NCBI GenBank assembly: GCA_002083515.1
Contig: LWDN01000042.1
Span: forward strand, 11,401-24,241
Reading direction: 5' to 3'
DNA: 12,841 nt
Source of the DNA: Proteobacteria bacterium HN_bin10
Lineage (GTDB): Bacteria; Pseudomonadota; Alphaproteobacteria; Caulobacterales; Aquidulcibacteraceae
Within the stretch, counting starts at the first letter, position 1; every line of letters starts with the position of its first letter. Shown piece after piece: positions 1 through 7,376 of this stretch. The notes beneath the pieces were generated by a model that saw only the letters and a list, made by a program, of their open reading frames with translations, was not told where the DNA came from and did not search any database. Made by a program: the position numbers and the translations under genes.

Positions 1-24
1 TCCTAACCGATAGACGAAGGGCCC
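1..24 (-). tRNA. Partial tRNA, probably tRNA-Glu (5' end only)
   Basis: Read on the minus strand, the first 24 bases look like the 5' part of a bacterial tRNA-Glu. They would be a 7-base acceptor strand (GGGCCCT), T8-C9, a GTC D-stem, a D-loop with the invariant A14 and GG, and the start of the returning GGA strand. The gene runs off the left edge, so the anticodon is not visible. The Glu identity rests on the TTCGTCTA..GGTTAGGA signature typical of that tRNA. It lies 68 nt downstream of recJ in the same orientation. The gap contains an imperfect hairpin (22-29 with 37-44) whose last bases overlap the proposed tRNA start, so it is probably not a terminator. Confidence 0.68.
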
Positions 25-92
25 GCGGAACCCGTGTTCGCGGGGAAGCGGCCATATAGAGGCGCCCGGCTGGGCTGGCAAGCGGGGCGCAA

Positions 93-1931
93 CTACCCGC
101 TCGCCGCTGCCAAATCCACAATTTCCACCTCGGCGCGGACATTGCCGTTCCATTCGTTGCGCTTGACGCGGACGGCGGCGTGGAAGCGCCCTTCCCGCTT
201 CATCAGGGCCTCGCCCAGCGGCGTCTTCATGGCGCGGAACGCAATGCCGCCGACGCGCGCGCCGCGCGCATCCTCCAAAGTGAAGCGGACGTGCTCCTCT
301 TTCACCAATTTGGAAAAAGAGATGGTGACATCGGCCAACGCGAAAACCGGTTCGGGATGGCCCTGCCCGTACGGCCCGATCCGATCGAGCGCATCGATCA
401 GGCCGACATCGACGCCGCCGACACCGGCCACCGCATCGACGGTCAAAGCTCGCGCCTCTCCGGCGGCGGCCGCCATTTCGCCTTCGAGTTTGGCCGAGAG
501 GAAATCCTTCAGCGCCTCGACCTTGTCCCACTCCACCGTGAGCCCCGCCGCCGCCGCATGGCCGCCGCCGTTGAGCAGCAAGCCTTCCTGCTTCGCCGCC
601 GCCACCGCCGCGCCCAGATTGACGCCCGGCGTCGAGCGGCCAGACCCCTTCGCAGGCTCGTGCTCGCTGACGCCGCCCAGCACGATCGTCGGCTTGTGCA
701 AGCGATCCTTCAAACGCCCCGCGGCGATCCCAATAACGCCCGGATGCCAGCGGTGCGAACCGACAATGACGACCGAACGCTGCTCCGCTTCCGCGATGGC
801 CGCAGTCTCGGCTTCCGCCAGCATCTCGGCTTCGCGCTGGCGCCGCTCCTGGTTTAGCGCCTCCAAGGTCGCGGCCAATTCGCGTGCTTCGTCGTCATCT
901 TCCGTCGACAGCAAACGCGTCGCGAGCGAGGCGTCGCCGACGCGGCCGCCGGCATTGATGCGCGGCCCCAGGATAAATCCAAAATCGTAGACGGTGGCGG
1001 CGCCCTTGCGACCGGCATTCTCGGCGAGCGCCACAAGGCCGATATTCTTGCCGTTGCGCAGGATCTTCAGCCCTTGCGCGACGATGGCGCGATTGAAACC
1101 GGTCAACGGCGCGACATCGCAGACGGTGCCGATGGCGGCCAGATCGAGCATCTGGATGAGATCGGGCAGATGGTTCGATCCGGGCGAGCCGCGGCGGCGC
1201 GCTTCGCGGTTCACCGCCGCCAGCGCCACCAGCACCACGCCGGCGGCGGTGAGATGGCCTTGTCCCGACCGATCGTCCAAGCGATTGGGATTGACGACCG
1301 CGCGCGCCTTCGGCGGCGGCCCGCTCATCAAATGATGATCGAGCACGACGACATCGAGGCCCAGCTCAGCGGCGGCGTTCAGCGGCGCCTCGGCCGCGGC
1401 GCCGCAATCGACGGTGATGACCAGTTCGACGCCCTCGGCCTTCAGCCGCTCGAATGCGACGATCGAGGGCCCGTAACCCTCCTTCATCCGATCGGGCACG
1501 TAGATCTTGAGCTCGCGTCCGCGGGCGCGGAAGTAGCGCACCAGTTGCGCGGCGGATGAGCCGCCGTCGACATCGTAATCGGCGAGCACCGCGCTCGGGC
1601 GGCCGCTGACGATGGCGTCCTCGATGACGCGCGCGGCTTCGTCCATGTCGGCAAAGCTGGAAGGATCGGGGAAGTGGGTCTTCAGCGTCGGCGCCAGGAA
1701 CGCCTCGGCGTCATCCAGCGCCACGCCGCGCGCCGCGAGAATCCGCGCCGCGATCTCCGGCAAGCTGAAGCGGCGCGCGAACGCTTGTACGAGCGTGTGA
1801 TCAGCTTCGCGGGTGCGCCAGCGCCGGCCGGTCAGCGAGCGCTCGACGCCCAGAAACGCATCCTGTGCGTAATCCATCTTGCGCGCAGCACTTGTCATTG
1901 CCGGTTCGAATCGACTCTCCGCCGACAGCAT
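93..1931 (-). CDS. recJ: Single-stranded-DNA-specific exonuclease RecJ
   Basis: A 612-aa RecJ, the usual length for the family. RecJ is a cytoplasmic 5'-3' exonuclease that trims single-stranded DNA in RecF-pathway recombination, mismatch repair and stalled-fork processing. All DHH-superfamily metal motifs are present: motif I ADYDVDGG (D118, D120, D122), VDCG (D175), the DHH triad (D198-H199-H200) and CDVAP (D272). The DHHA1 motif GGGHAAAAG follows at about 455-463. The C-terminal OB-fold region starts near GPYGQGHPEPVF (519-530). The helical linker near 345-385 is rich in Glu and Ala, as expected. The gene follows hom by 22 nt with no terminator, so it is probably the last gene of that operon. 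The start is uncertain: ATG 1931 is used, but ATGs at 1898 and 1877 are equally possible because none has a clear Shine-Dalgarno. In several alphaproteobacteria I recall glpX between hom and recJ; it is absent here. Confidence 0.95.
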   Translation of the reverse strand: MLSAESRFEPAMTSAARKMDYAQDAFLGVERSLTGRRWRTREADHTLVQAFARRFSLPEIAARILAARGVALDDAEAFLAPTLKTHFPDPSSFADMDEAARVIEDAIVSGRPSAVLADYDVDGGSSAAQLVRYFRARGRELKIYVPDRMKEGYGPSIVAFERLKAEGVELVITVDCGAAAEAPLNAAAELGLDVVVLDHHLMSGPPPKARAVVNPNRLDDRSGQGHLTAAGVVLVALAAVNREARRRGSPGSNHLPDLIQMLDLAAIGTVCDVAPLTGFNRAIVAQGLKILRNGKNIGLVALAENAGRKGAATVYDFGFILGPRINAGGRVGDASLATRLLSTEDDDEARELAATLEALNQERRQREAEMLAEAETAAIAEAEQRSVVIVGSHRWHPGVIGIAAGRLKDRLHKPTIVLGGVSEHEPAKGSGRSTPGVNLGAAVAAAKQEGLLLNGGGHAAAAGLTVEWDKVEALKDFLSAKLEGEMAAAAGEARALTVDAVAGVGGVDVGLIDALDRIGPYGQGHPEPVFALADVTISFSKLVKEEHVRFTLEDARGARVGGIAFRAMKTPLGEALMKREGRFHAAVRVKRNEWNGNVRAEVEIVDLAAASG

Positions 1932-1953
1932 CGCACAGGTTGAAGCGCCGGCG

Positions 1954-3249
1954 CTAACGGCCCATCCGAGCGCCGCCGCCGTGCTCGACCGGCATCACGA
2001 ACGGCGCCTCGCTCGCCACGCCGAGTGCTTGGATCGCCGCAACCGCCGCCTCGATGCGCGCGCGCGCGCAGGTTTGGGTCGTCAGCACGATGGGAACCGC
2101 GGCTTCGCCCTGCACCGGCATTTGCAGGAAACTCTCGATCGAGATTTCCTCGTGCGCCAGCCGATCCGAAATCGCCGCGACCACGCCGGGTTTGTCCACA
2201 ACCTGCAGCCGCAGATAATAGCGCCCGCGTTCGGCCGGCGTCGCGCGCGGCGCACTTGCCAATTGTGCAAGCGGGCGCCCGAAGGCCGAACCGCCGCGCC
2301 CTTCGGCCAAATCGATCAGGTCCGAGGCGACCGAGGCCGCTGTCGGACCTTCGCCGGCGCCGCGGCCAATGAAAGTCAGCTGCCCCGCCGGCTCGGCGTC
2401 GACCACCAGCGCATTGAGCGAGCCGCTCACGTTCGCCAGCGGATGATCGTGCGAAAGCAGCGCCGGGCGCACATGCATCTCGACCGCCCCGTCCGCCAGC
2501 GCGCCCTTGGCGATCAGCTTGACGCGATAGCCCAGCTTGCCGGCCAAGCGGATGTCGGTCAGCGACACGCGCTCGATACCCTCGATGCGGACGTGGCCGT
2601 AATCGGGGCGCGCGCCGAAAGCGATCGCCGAGAGGATCGTCAGCTTGTGCGCCGCGTCGAAGCCGCCAATGTCCATGGTCGGATCGGCCTCGGCGTAGCC
2701 GAGCTGCTGCGCTTCGGCGAGCACCGCCTCGAACGAACGGCCAGAGGCCTCCATCTCAGTCAGGATGTAATTGCAGGTGCCGTTCAAGATGCCGGCGACG
2801 CTGCTGGCGCGTGAGCCGGCGACGCTTTCCTTCAGCGCTTTCACCATCGGCACGCCGCCGCCGACCGCCGCCTCGAACAAGAGTTTCGCGCCTTTGCTCT
2901 CCGCGAGTGCGGCCAGCGCTTCGCCATGCTCGGCGATCAGCGCCTTGTTGGCGGTGATCACGTGGGCGCCGCGGCCGAGCGCAGCTTCCACCGCGCTCTT
3001 CGCTGCGCCGACGGCGCCGCCGATCAGCTCGACGACCACATCGATGCTGGGATCGCTGGCCAAGGCAATCGGGTCCTCGAACCAACGATAGCGCCCGACG
3101 TTCACGCCGCGATCGCGCCGTGCATCGCGCGCGCAGACCGCGACCAGTTCGAGTTTCTCGTTCAGGCGCGAGCCAGGATCGGCGAACAATTTCGCCACCC
3201 CGCGCCCGACCGTTCCCAAACCGGCGATGCCGACCCGAAGCTTGCTCAT
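1954..3249 (-). CDS. hom: Homoserine dehydrogenase
   Basis: A 431-aa stand-alone (not aspartokinase-fused) homoserine dehydrogenase. It reduces aspartate-semialdehyde to homoserine with NAD(P)H, the branch point to threonine and methionine. The Rossmann motif GLGTVG is at 10-15. The ITANKALIA segment at 98-106 carries K102. The catalytic segment GYAEADPTMDIGGFDAAHK at 184-202 gives E187, D198 and K202, with the same spacing (+11, +15) as the substrate-binding Glu/Asp/Lys of the yeast enzyme as I recall it. A C-terminal ACT domain (about 345-420) suggests allosteric feedback, classically by threonine. The reading frame is open further upstream, but the true start is the ATG at 3249. That ATG begins the family-typical MSKLRVGIAGLG, has GGAG 5 nt upstream (3255-3258), and overlaps the aminotransferase stop by 4 nt (ATGA), implying translational coupling. 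Confidence 0.97.
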   Translation of the reverse strand: MSKLRVGIAGLGTVGRGVAKLFADPGSRLNEKLELVAVCARDARRDRGVNVGRYRWFEDPIALASDPSIDVVVELIGGAVGAAKSAVEAALGRGAHVITANKALIAEHGEALAALAESKGAKLLFEAAVGGGVPMVKALKESVAGSRASSVAGILNGTCNYILTEMEASGRSFEAVLAEAQQLGYAEADPTMDIGGFDAAHKLTILSAIAFGARPDYGHVRIEGIERVSLTDIRLAGKLGYRVKLIAKGALADGAVEMHVRPALLSHDHPLANVSGSLNALVVDAEPAGQLTFIGRGAGEGPTAASVASDLIDLAEGRGGSAFGRPLAQLASAPRATPAERGRYYLRLQVVDKPGVVAAISDRLAHEEISIESFLQMPVQGEAAVPIVLTTQTCARARIEAAVAAIQALGVASEAPFVMPVEHGGGARMGR

Positions 3250-4448
3250 GTGCGCTCCGCGGCGGCGGCGTTGGATTGCAGAAATTTCTTTAGGTTCCGC
3301 GCCGCTTGGCGGATGCGCTGTTCGTTCTCGACCAGGGCGATGCGCACGAAACTGTCGCCGTACTCGCCAAAGCCCGCGCCCGGCGCCACCGCGATCTCCG
3401 CGCCTTCCATCAAGCGCTTGGAAAACTCGACCGATCCCAGATGCTTGAACTGCTCCGGCAGTTCCGCCCACACGAACATCGAGGCGCTTGGCTTCGGCAA
3501 GGTCCAGCCGGCCTTGGCGAAACTCTCCAGCAGCACGTCCCGCCGCTGCTTGTAGGTCTGGCGCATCTCCTCGACGCAATCCTGCGGACCGTTGAGGGCT
3601 GCTGCCGCCGCAACCTGCACCGGCGTATAGGCGCCGTAATCGAGATACGATTTGACCCGCGCCAGGGCCGCGATCAGCCGCTCATTGCCGAGCGCGAAAC
3701 CGACGCGAAAGCCCGCCATCGAATAGGTTTTCGACAGCGTATTCACCTCGACCGCGACATCAAGCGCGCCCGGAACCTGCAGCACCGAAGGCGGCGGCGC
3801 GCCCTCGAAATAGATTTCCGAATAAGCCATGTCGGACAGCAGAAACATCTCGTGTTTCTTCGCGATCGCCACGGCGTCTTTGTAGAAATCGAGATCGGCT
3901 GTCTGCGCCGTGGGGTTGGCGGGATAGCACACCACCATGGCGATCGGCGGCGGCACCGAATGCCGCACCGCCCGATCGACGCCGCGCAGATATTGCTCCG
4001 GCGAATGCGCTTCGATCGAACGGATGACGCCGCCCGCCATGATGAAGCCAAAAGCGTGGATCGGGTAGGACGGGTTCGGCGAGATGATCACATCGCCGGG
4101 CGCGGTGATCGCCTGCGCCAGATTGGCGAAACCCTCTTTCGAGCCGAGCGTCGCGACGATCTGGGTGTCGGGATTGAGCTTCACCCCGAAGCGGCGATCG
4201 TAATAGCCCGCCATGGCCTTGCGCAGACCGGGAATGCCGCGCGACGCCGAATAGCGATTGGTGCGCGGCTTCGCCGCTGTTTCGCAGAGTTTGTCGACGA
4301 TGTGCTGCGGCACGGGTAAATCCGGATTGCCCATGCCGAAATCGATAATGTCGACGCCGCGCCCGCGCAGCTGCGCCTTCAGCTTGTTCACCTCCTCGAA
4401 CACGTACGGAGGCAAGCGGCGAATCTTGTGGAACTCTGAGCTGCTCAT
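3246..4448 (-). CDS. PLP-dependent class I/II aminotransferase (AlaC / LL-DAP aminotransferase-like)
   Basis: A 400-aa fold-type I aminotransferase of the branch usually annotated as alanine (AlaC-like) or LL-diaminopimelate aminotransferase. Visible landmarks are GMGNPDLPVP (38-47), the NRYSASRG substrate-side loop (64-71), CYPANPT with N178, D206 in SDMAY (pairs with the PLP pyridine nitrogen) and Y209. The Schiff-base lysine is K240 in NTLSKTYSMAGFRVGF, and the C-terminal substrate-carboxylate arginine is probably R369 in FVRIAL. Start ATG 4448 gives MSSSEFHKIRRLPPY, the usual N-terminus. Extension to 4580 would overlap the lipoprotein gene and reads as low-complexity arginine. It is 16 nt downstream of the lipoprotein gene and overlaps hom by 4 nt. 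Coupling to hom suggests a role in aspartate-family or alanine/glutamate amino-group traffic. The exact substrate cannot be read from sequence, and hom linkage alone does not prove diaminopimelate activity. Confidence 0.92.
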   Translation of the reverse strand: MSSSEFHKIRRLPPYVFEEVNKLKAQLRGRGVDIIDFGMGNPDLPVPQHIVDKLCETAAKPRTNRYSASRGIPGLRKAMAGYYDRRFGVKLNPDTQIVATLGSKEGFANLAQAITAPGDVIISPNPSYPIHAFGFIMAGGVIRSIEAHSPEQYLRGVDRAVRHSVPPPIAMVVCYPANPTAQTADLDFYKDAVAIAKKHEMFLLSDMAYSEIYFEGAPPPSVLQVPGALDVAVEVNTLSKTYSMAGFRVGFALGNERLIAALARVKSYLDYGAYTPVQVAAAAALNGPQDCVEEMRQTYKQRRDVLLESFAKAGWTLPKPSASMFVWAELPEQFKHLGSVEFSKRLMEGAEIAVAPGAGFGEYGDSFVRIALVENEQRIRQAARNLKKFLQSNAAAAERT

Positions 4449-4464
4449 CGCGGCCGGCGCGATC

Positions 4465-4779
4465 TCAGTACGGGTTGTGCGAGTTGCGCGTCGCCTCAAG
4501 CTCCCGCCGCGCCTCTTCAACGAAAGCGTTCGGATCTTCCGTCGGCGCCGGATCCTGCGCCCGCGGATGCGCCGCCACACGCGCGCGGGCCGCCAGGAGC
4601 TCCGCCTCAGCCGCGCGCCAATGGCGTGCGTCGGTATTGGCGGAGGTGCCGCCCTCCGGCACTTCTCGCAGTGCCGGATAGCCCTCGACGTCCGCCCAGG
4701 CCGGGGTCTCGCCGCCCGGCGTGTTCACGCAAGCGCCGAGAGCGGCCGCCAACGCCACAACGACTAGGGCTCTGCGCAT
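4465..4779 (-). CDS. Small predicted lipoprotein of unknown function
   Basis: A 104-aa protein with a clear lipoprotein signal: two arginines after Met, a hydrophobic Ala/Val/Leu stretch (4-14) and a lipobox L14-G15-A16-C17. The mature protein would be about 88 residues, acylated at C17 and exported. V18-N19 after the cysteine gives no inner-membrane retention Asp at +2. The mature part is hydrophilic and Ala/Glu/Arg-rich, with one probable amphipathic helix around 52-72 (AEAELLAARARVAAH) and a short polar tail ending NSHNPY. I recognise no family. It is the first gene of the minus-strand aminotransferase-hom-recJ operon. Small exported proteins occur at this place in some other alphaproteobacteria as I recall, which argues for a real gene. 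The start ATG 4779 is fixed by the signal peptide; its Shine-Dalgarno (GAGAAAG region) is weak. Confidence 0.77.
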   Translation of the reverse strand: MRRALVVVALAAALGACVNTPGGETPAWADVEGYPALREVPEGGTSANTDARHWRAAEAELLAARARVAAHPRAQDPAPTEDPNAFVEEARRELEATRNSHNPY

Positions 4780-4840
4780 CGATACGTACTTTCTCGGTTC
4801 GATTCCGGACCTAATCTGTGTCCTATACCAGAGCCTGGCT

Positions 4841-4870
4841 TTGCGCCACCACGCCCAGTCGCATTACAAT
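4841..4870 (+). promoter_or_regulatory. Candidate phaC promoter
   Basis: TTGCGC at 4841-4846 and TACAAT at 4865-4870 are separated by 18 nt. The -10 matches the sigma-70-type consensus at 5 of 6 positions, the -35 at only 3 of 6. Transcription would begin near 4877 and give a leader of about 15 nt that just contains the phaC ribosome-binding site. The 112-nt divergent gap (4780-4891) must also hold the promoter of the lipoprotein operon, which I could not place. Confidence 0.42.
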
Positions 4871-4891
4871 CGCGCCCATAGGGAGAATCCG

Positions 4892-6841
4892 ATGACGGAC
4901 GCCGCCGAGGGCGCGAAACCAGACGCCGGCCAGCCGACCGCGAAGCGGCCGCGCAAGCGGGCGGCGAAGACGCCAGCCGCCGCGGAGGCCCCCGCTGCGC
5001 CCGAGCCCAAGCCCGCTTCGAAACCGCCGGCGGCGGAACCGGCGCCGCTCAACCAAGTGATCATGGCGCAAACCGCGGAAAGCCTGACCGCCCTATCGGC
5101 AAATCTCACCCAGGCGATGACGCGCGCCAATCAAGTCTTCTCCACAGCCTTCCTCGAACAATCCAAGGACGCCGCCAGCTGGCAGCCCGATCCGCTCGGC
5201 ATGCAGGTGGCGCTCAACGACGTCTGGTCGCACCTCGCCGCGCAGCCCGAGACGCTGCGCTCGGCGCACGCCAACCTGTGGCAGCGCTACGCCGACATTT
5301 GGCAGCGCCACGCCAGCTACATGCTGACCGGCCAGCAGCCGGACGAAGGGCCGGTCCGCGACAAGCGCTTCAAGGATCCGGAATGGCGCTCGAATCCAGC
5401 GTTCTCGATGCTGCGCGAATCCTATCTCGCCACCGCCGATTTCATTACCGACTTGGTTGACCGCGCCGAGGGCGTCGATGAGGCGACGAAACGCAAAGCC
5501 GCGTTCTTCATCAAACAGGCGGTGGACGCCGCCTCGCCCTCAAATTTCCTGGTCACCAACCCGGCCGCTTTGCGCGCCTTGTTCGAAACCGGCGGCGAGA
5601 GCCTAGTCAAAGGCGTGCAAAATCTCGCCTCCGACTTGAAGCGCGGCAAGGGCGCGCTGGCGATTTCGCAAACCGATATGGGCGCCTTCCGCGTCGGCGA
5701 GAACGTCGCCGCCTCTCCCGGCAAGGTCGTGTTCCGCAACCGCGTGTTCGAGCTCATTCAATACTCGCCCACGACCGAGACCGTGCACGAAGTGCCGTTG
5801 CTCATCTTCCCGCCATGGATCAACAAATTCTACATCCTCGATCTTCAGCCGAAGAATTCGATGATCAAATGGCTGGCCGATCAGGGGCACACGGTTTTCC
5901 TGGTGTCCTGGGTCAATCCCGGCGAAGACATGGCCGAAGCCACCTTCGAGGACTATGCGCGCGAAGGCATTTACGAAGCCGTCGACGCGGTCACCAAGGC
6001 GACCGGCGTCGATCGCATGAACACGATCGGCTATTGCATCGGCGGCACGTTGCTCGCCGCCGTGCTGGCGCACATGGCCAAAACCGGCGATCGCCGCATT
6101 CAGAGCGCCACCTTCTTTGCGTCGCAAGCCGACTTCAAATGCGCCGGCGATCTCCTCGTCTTCTCCGACGAGCAGGGGATCAAGTTCCTCGAAGACAAAA
6201 TGGAGCAGGCCGGCGGCGTGCTCGACGCCCAAACCATGGCCGACACCTTCAATGCGCTCAGGTCGAACGATCTGGTCTGGAACTATGTCGTCGACAATTA
6301 CTACATCGGCAAACAGCCGCCGCCATTCGATCTGCTCTACTGGAACGCCGATCAGACGCGCATGCCGAAGGCGCTGCACCTCTTCTATCTGCGCAAATTC
6401 TACCGCGACAACGCCCTGGCCGAAGGCAAGCTCACGCTGCTCGGGGAAAAGCTTTCGCTCAAGGACGTGAAGATTCCGATCTTCATGCAGAGTTCCAAAG
6501 AAGATCACATCGCGCCCGCCGCCAGCGTCTATCGCAGCGCATTGGCCTTCGGCGGGCCGGTCGAGTTCATCGTCGCCGGCTCCGGCCACATCGCCGGCGT
6601 CATCAACCATCCGGCGGCGAAGAAGTATCAGTACTGGACCAACAACAATCTCAAGGGCTCGATCGAGGATTGGATGGCGTTCGCCACGGAACATCCGGGC
6701 TCCTGGTGGCCGCATTGGGATGCGTGGCTGCGTTCTCGCAGCGGTCCGGAGGTGCCGGCGCGCCGCCCCGGCGACGGCGAATTGCAGCCCTTGTGCGACG
6801 CGCCCGGCGAGTATGTGAAGGTCCGATCGAGCGACGCCTAA
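4892..6841 (+). CDS. phaC: Class I poly(3-hydroxyalkanoate) synthase
   Basis: A 649-aa PHA synthase that polymerises (R)-3-hydroxyacyl-CoA into polyester on the surface of carbon-storage granules. The lipase-like box GYCIGG holds the nucleophile C382. The other triad members are D538 (SSKEDHIAP) and H566 (GSGHIAGVINHP), 28 residues apart as in the Cupriavidus enzyme. The diagnostic PPWINKFYILDL (308-319) and SNDLVWNYVVDNYY (458-471) segments are present. The N-terminal ~50 residues are an Ala/Pro/Lys/Arg-rich, probably disordered tail (basic patch KRPRKRAAK, 18-26), which makes the protein longer than the ~590 aa of the classic class I enzyme. The frame is open upstream to 4721, but ATG 4892 is chosen because GGGAG (4881-4885) sits 6 nt before it. 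It heads an operon with the DUF1993 gene (13-nt gap) and the dioxygenase gene. Its position divergent from an aminotransferase-hom cluster matches an arrangement I recall from rhizobia. Confidence 0.97.
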   Translation: MTDAAEGAKPDAGQPTAKRPRKRAAKTPAAAEAPAAPEPKPASKPPAAEPAPLNQVIMAQTAESLTALSANLTQAMTRANQVFSTAFLEQSKDAASWQPDPLGMQVALNDVWSHLAAQPETLRSAHANLWQRYADIWQRHASYMLTGQQPDEGPVRDKRFKDPEWRSNPAFSMLRESYLATADFITDLVDRAEGVDEATKRKAAFFIKQAVDAASPSNFLVTNPAALRALFETGGESLVKGVQNLASDLKRGKGALAISQTDMGAFRVGENVAASPGKVVFRNRVFELIQYSPTTETVHEVPLLIFPPWINKFYILDLQPKNSMIKWLADQGHTVFLVSWVNPGEDMAEATFEDYAREGIYEAVDAVTKATGVDRMNTIGYCIGGTLLAAVLAHMAKTGDRRIQSATFFASQADFKCAGDLLVFSDEQGIKFLEDKMEQAGGVLDAQTMADTFNALRSNDLVWNYVVDNYYIGKQPPPFDLLYWNADQTRMPKALHLFYLRKFYRDNALAEGKLTLLGEKLSLKDVKIPIFMQSSKEDHIAPAASVYRSALAFGGPVEFIVAGSGHIAGVINHPAAKKYQYWTNNNLKGSIEDWMAFATEHPGSWWPHWDAWLRSRSGPEVPARRPGDGELQPLCDAPGEYVKVRSSDA

Positions 6842-6854
6842 CCTGGAGCCTGCC

Positions 6855-7376
6855 GTGCCGTTTTCCCTCTATGACATCACTGTCCCATCTTTCCGCCAGA
6901 CCCTCGGCGCGATGAACGGGCTGCTCGACAAAGCCGCCGCCCATTGCGCGGAGAAAGGGGCGCCCGAGGCCGACCTCGTCAATGCGCGCCTGTTCGAGGA
7001 CATGCTGCCGTTCAGCTATCAAATGAAATCGACGGTCGTGCATTCGGCCGGCGCTTTGAGCGCGCTGTCGAAGGGCGTGTTCTCGCCCGACACCACCCCG
7101 CCGCCCAGCACGATCGCTGCGCTCAAGGAGCGCGTGACTGCGGGGTTGGCCGCCCTGGACGCTTTTGCGCCAAGCGACATCAACGCCTTCGAAGGGCGCG
7201 ACATGAATTTCGAGTTCAGGGAGTTCAAACTGCCGTTCACGGCGGAGAATTTCCTGATGTCGTTCTCGATGCCGAATTTCTACTTTCACGCCACCACCGC
7301 CTACGACATCCTGCGCCACAAGGGCGTCGTCATCGGCAAGCGCGACTTCACCGGTCAGTTGCGGCTGAAAACGTGA
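6855..7376 (+). CDS. DUF1993 family protein
   Basis: A 173-aa protein recognised as DUF1993 from its N-terminus (SLYDITVPSFRQTLGAMNGLLDKAAAH), the LFEDMLPFSYQ segment and the C-terminal SFSMPNFYFHATTAYDILRHKG helix. I recall the family as part of the DinB/YfiT-like four-helix-bundle clan, some members of which bind a divalent metal through histidines. Candidate ligands are H30, H63 and H145, with H155 nearby, but no function is established. The start is GTG at 6855, preceded by GGAG (6845-6848) at 6-nt spacing; no ATG fits the family N-terminus. It lies 13 nt after phaC and its stop overlaps the next start (GTGA), so the three genes are probably co-transcribed. No signal peptide or membrane segment is seen, so it should be cytoplasmic. 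Confidence 0.87.
   Translation: MPFSLYDITVPSFRQTLGAMNGLLDKAAAHCAEKGAPEADLVNARLFEDMLPFSYQMKSTVVHSAGALSALSKGVFSPDTTPPPSTIAALKERVTAGLAALDAFAPSDINAFEGRDMNFEFREFKLPFTAENFLMSFSMPNFYFHATTAYDILRHKGVVIGKRDFTGQLRLKT

Noticed and set aside
22..44. Hairpin between recJ and the partial tRNA as a recJ terminator.
   Set aside because: It overlaps the first bases of the tRNA and has no T-run on the minus strand, so it is more likely incidental.
34..990. Long plus-strand open frames across recJ, hom and the other minus-strand genes (for example 34-990 and 1879-2814).
   Set aside because: They are antisense to well-supported genes, have Arg/Ala/Ser-rich translations with no recognisable motif, and are expected in GC-rich DNA.
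1899..1920. GGTTCGAATC, another T-loop-like string, in the recJ start region.
   Set aside because: It lies in the N-terminal coding part of recJ with no tRNA cloverleaf around it, and flanking bases do not form a stem.
4795..4812. GGTTCGATTCC, resembling a tRNA T-arm, just upstream of phaC.
   Set aside because: The T-stem pairs poorly, and no anticodon arm or acceptor stem surrounds it.
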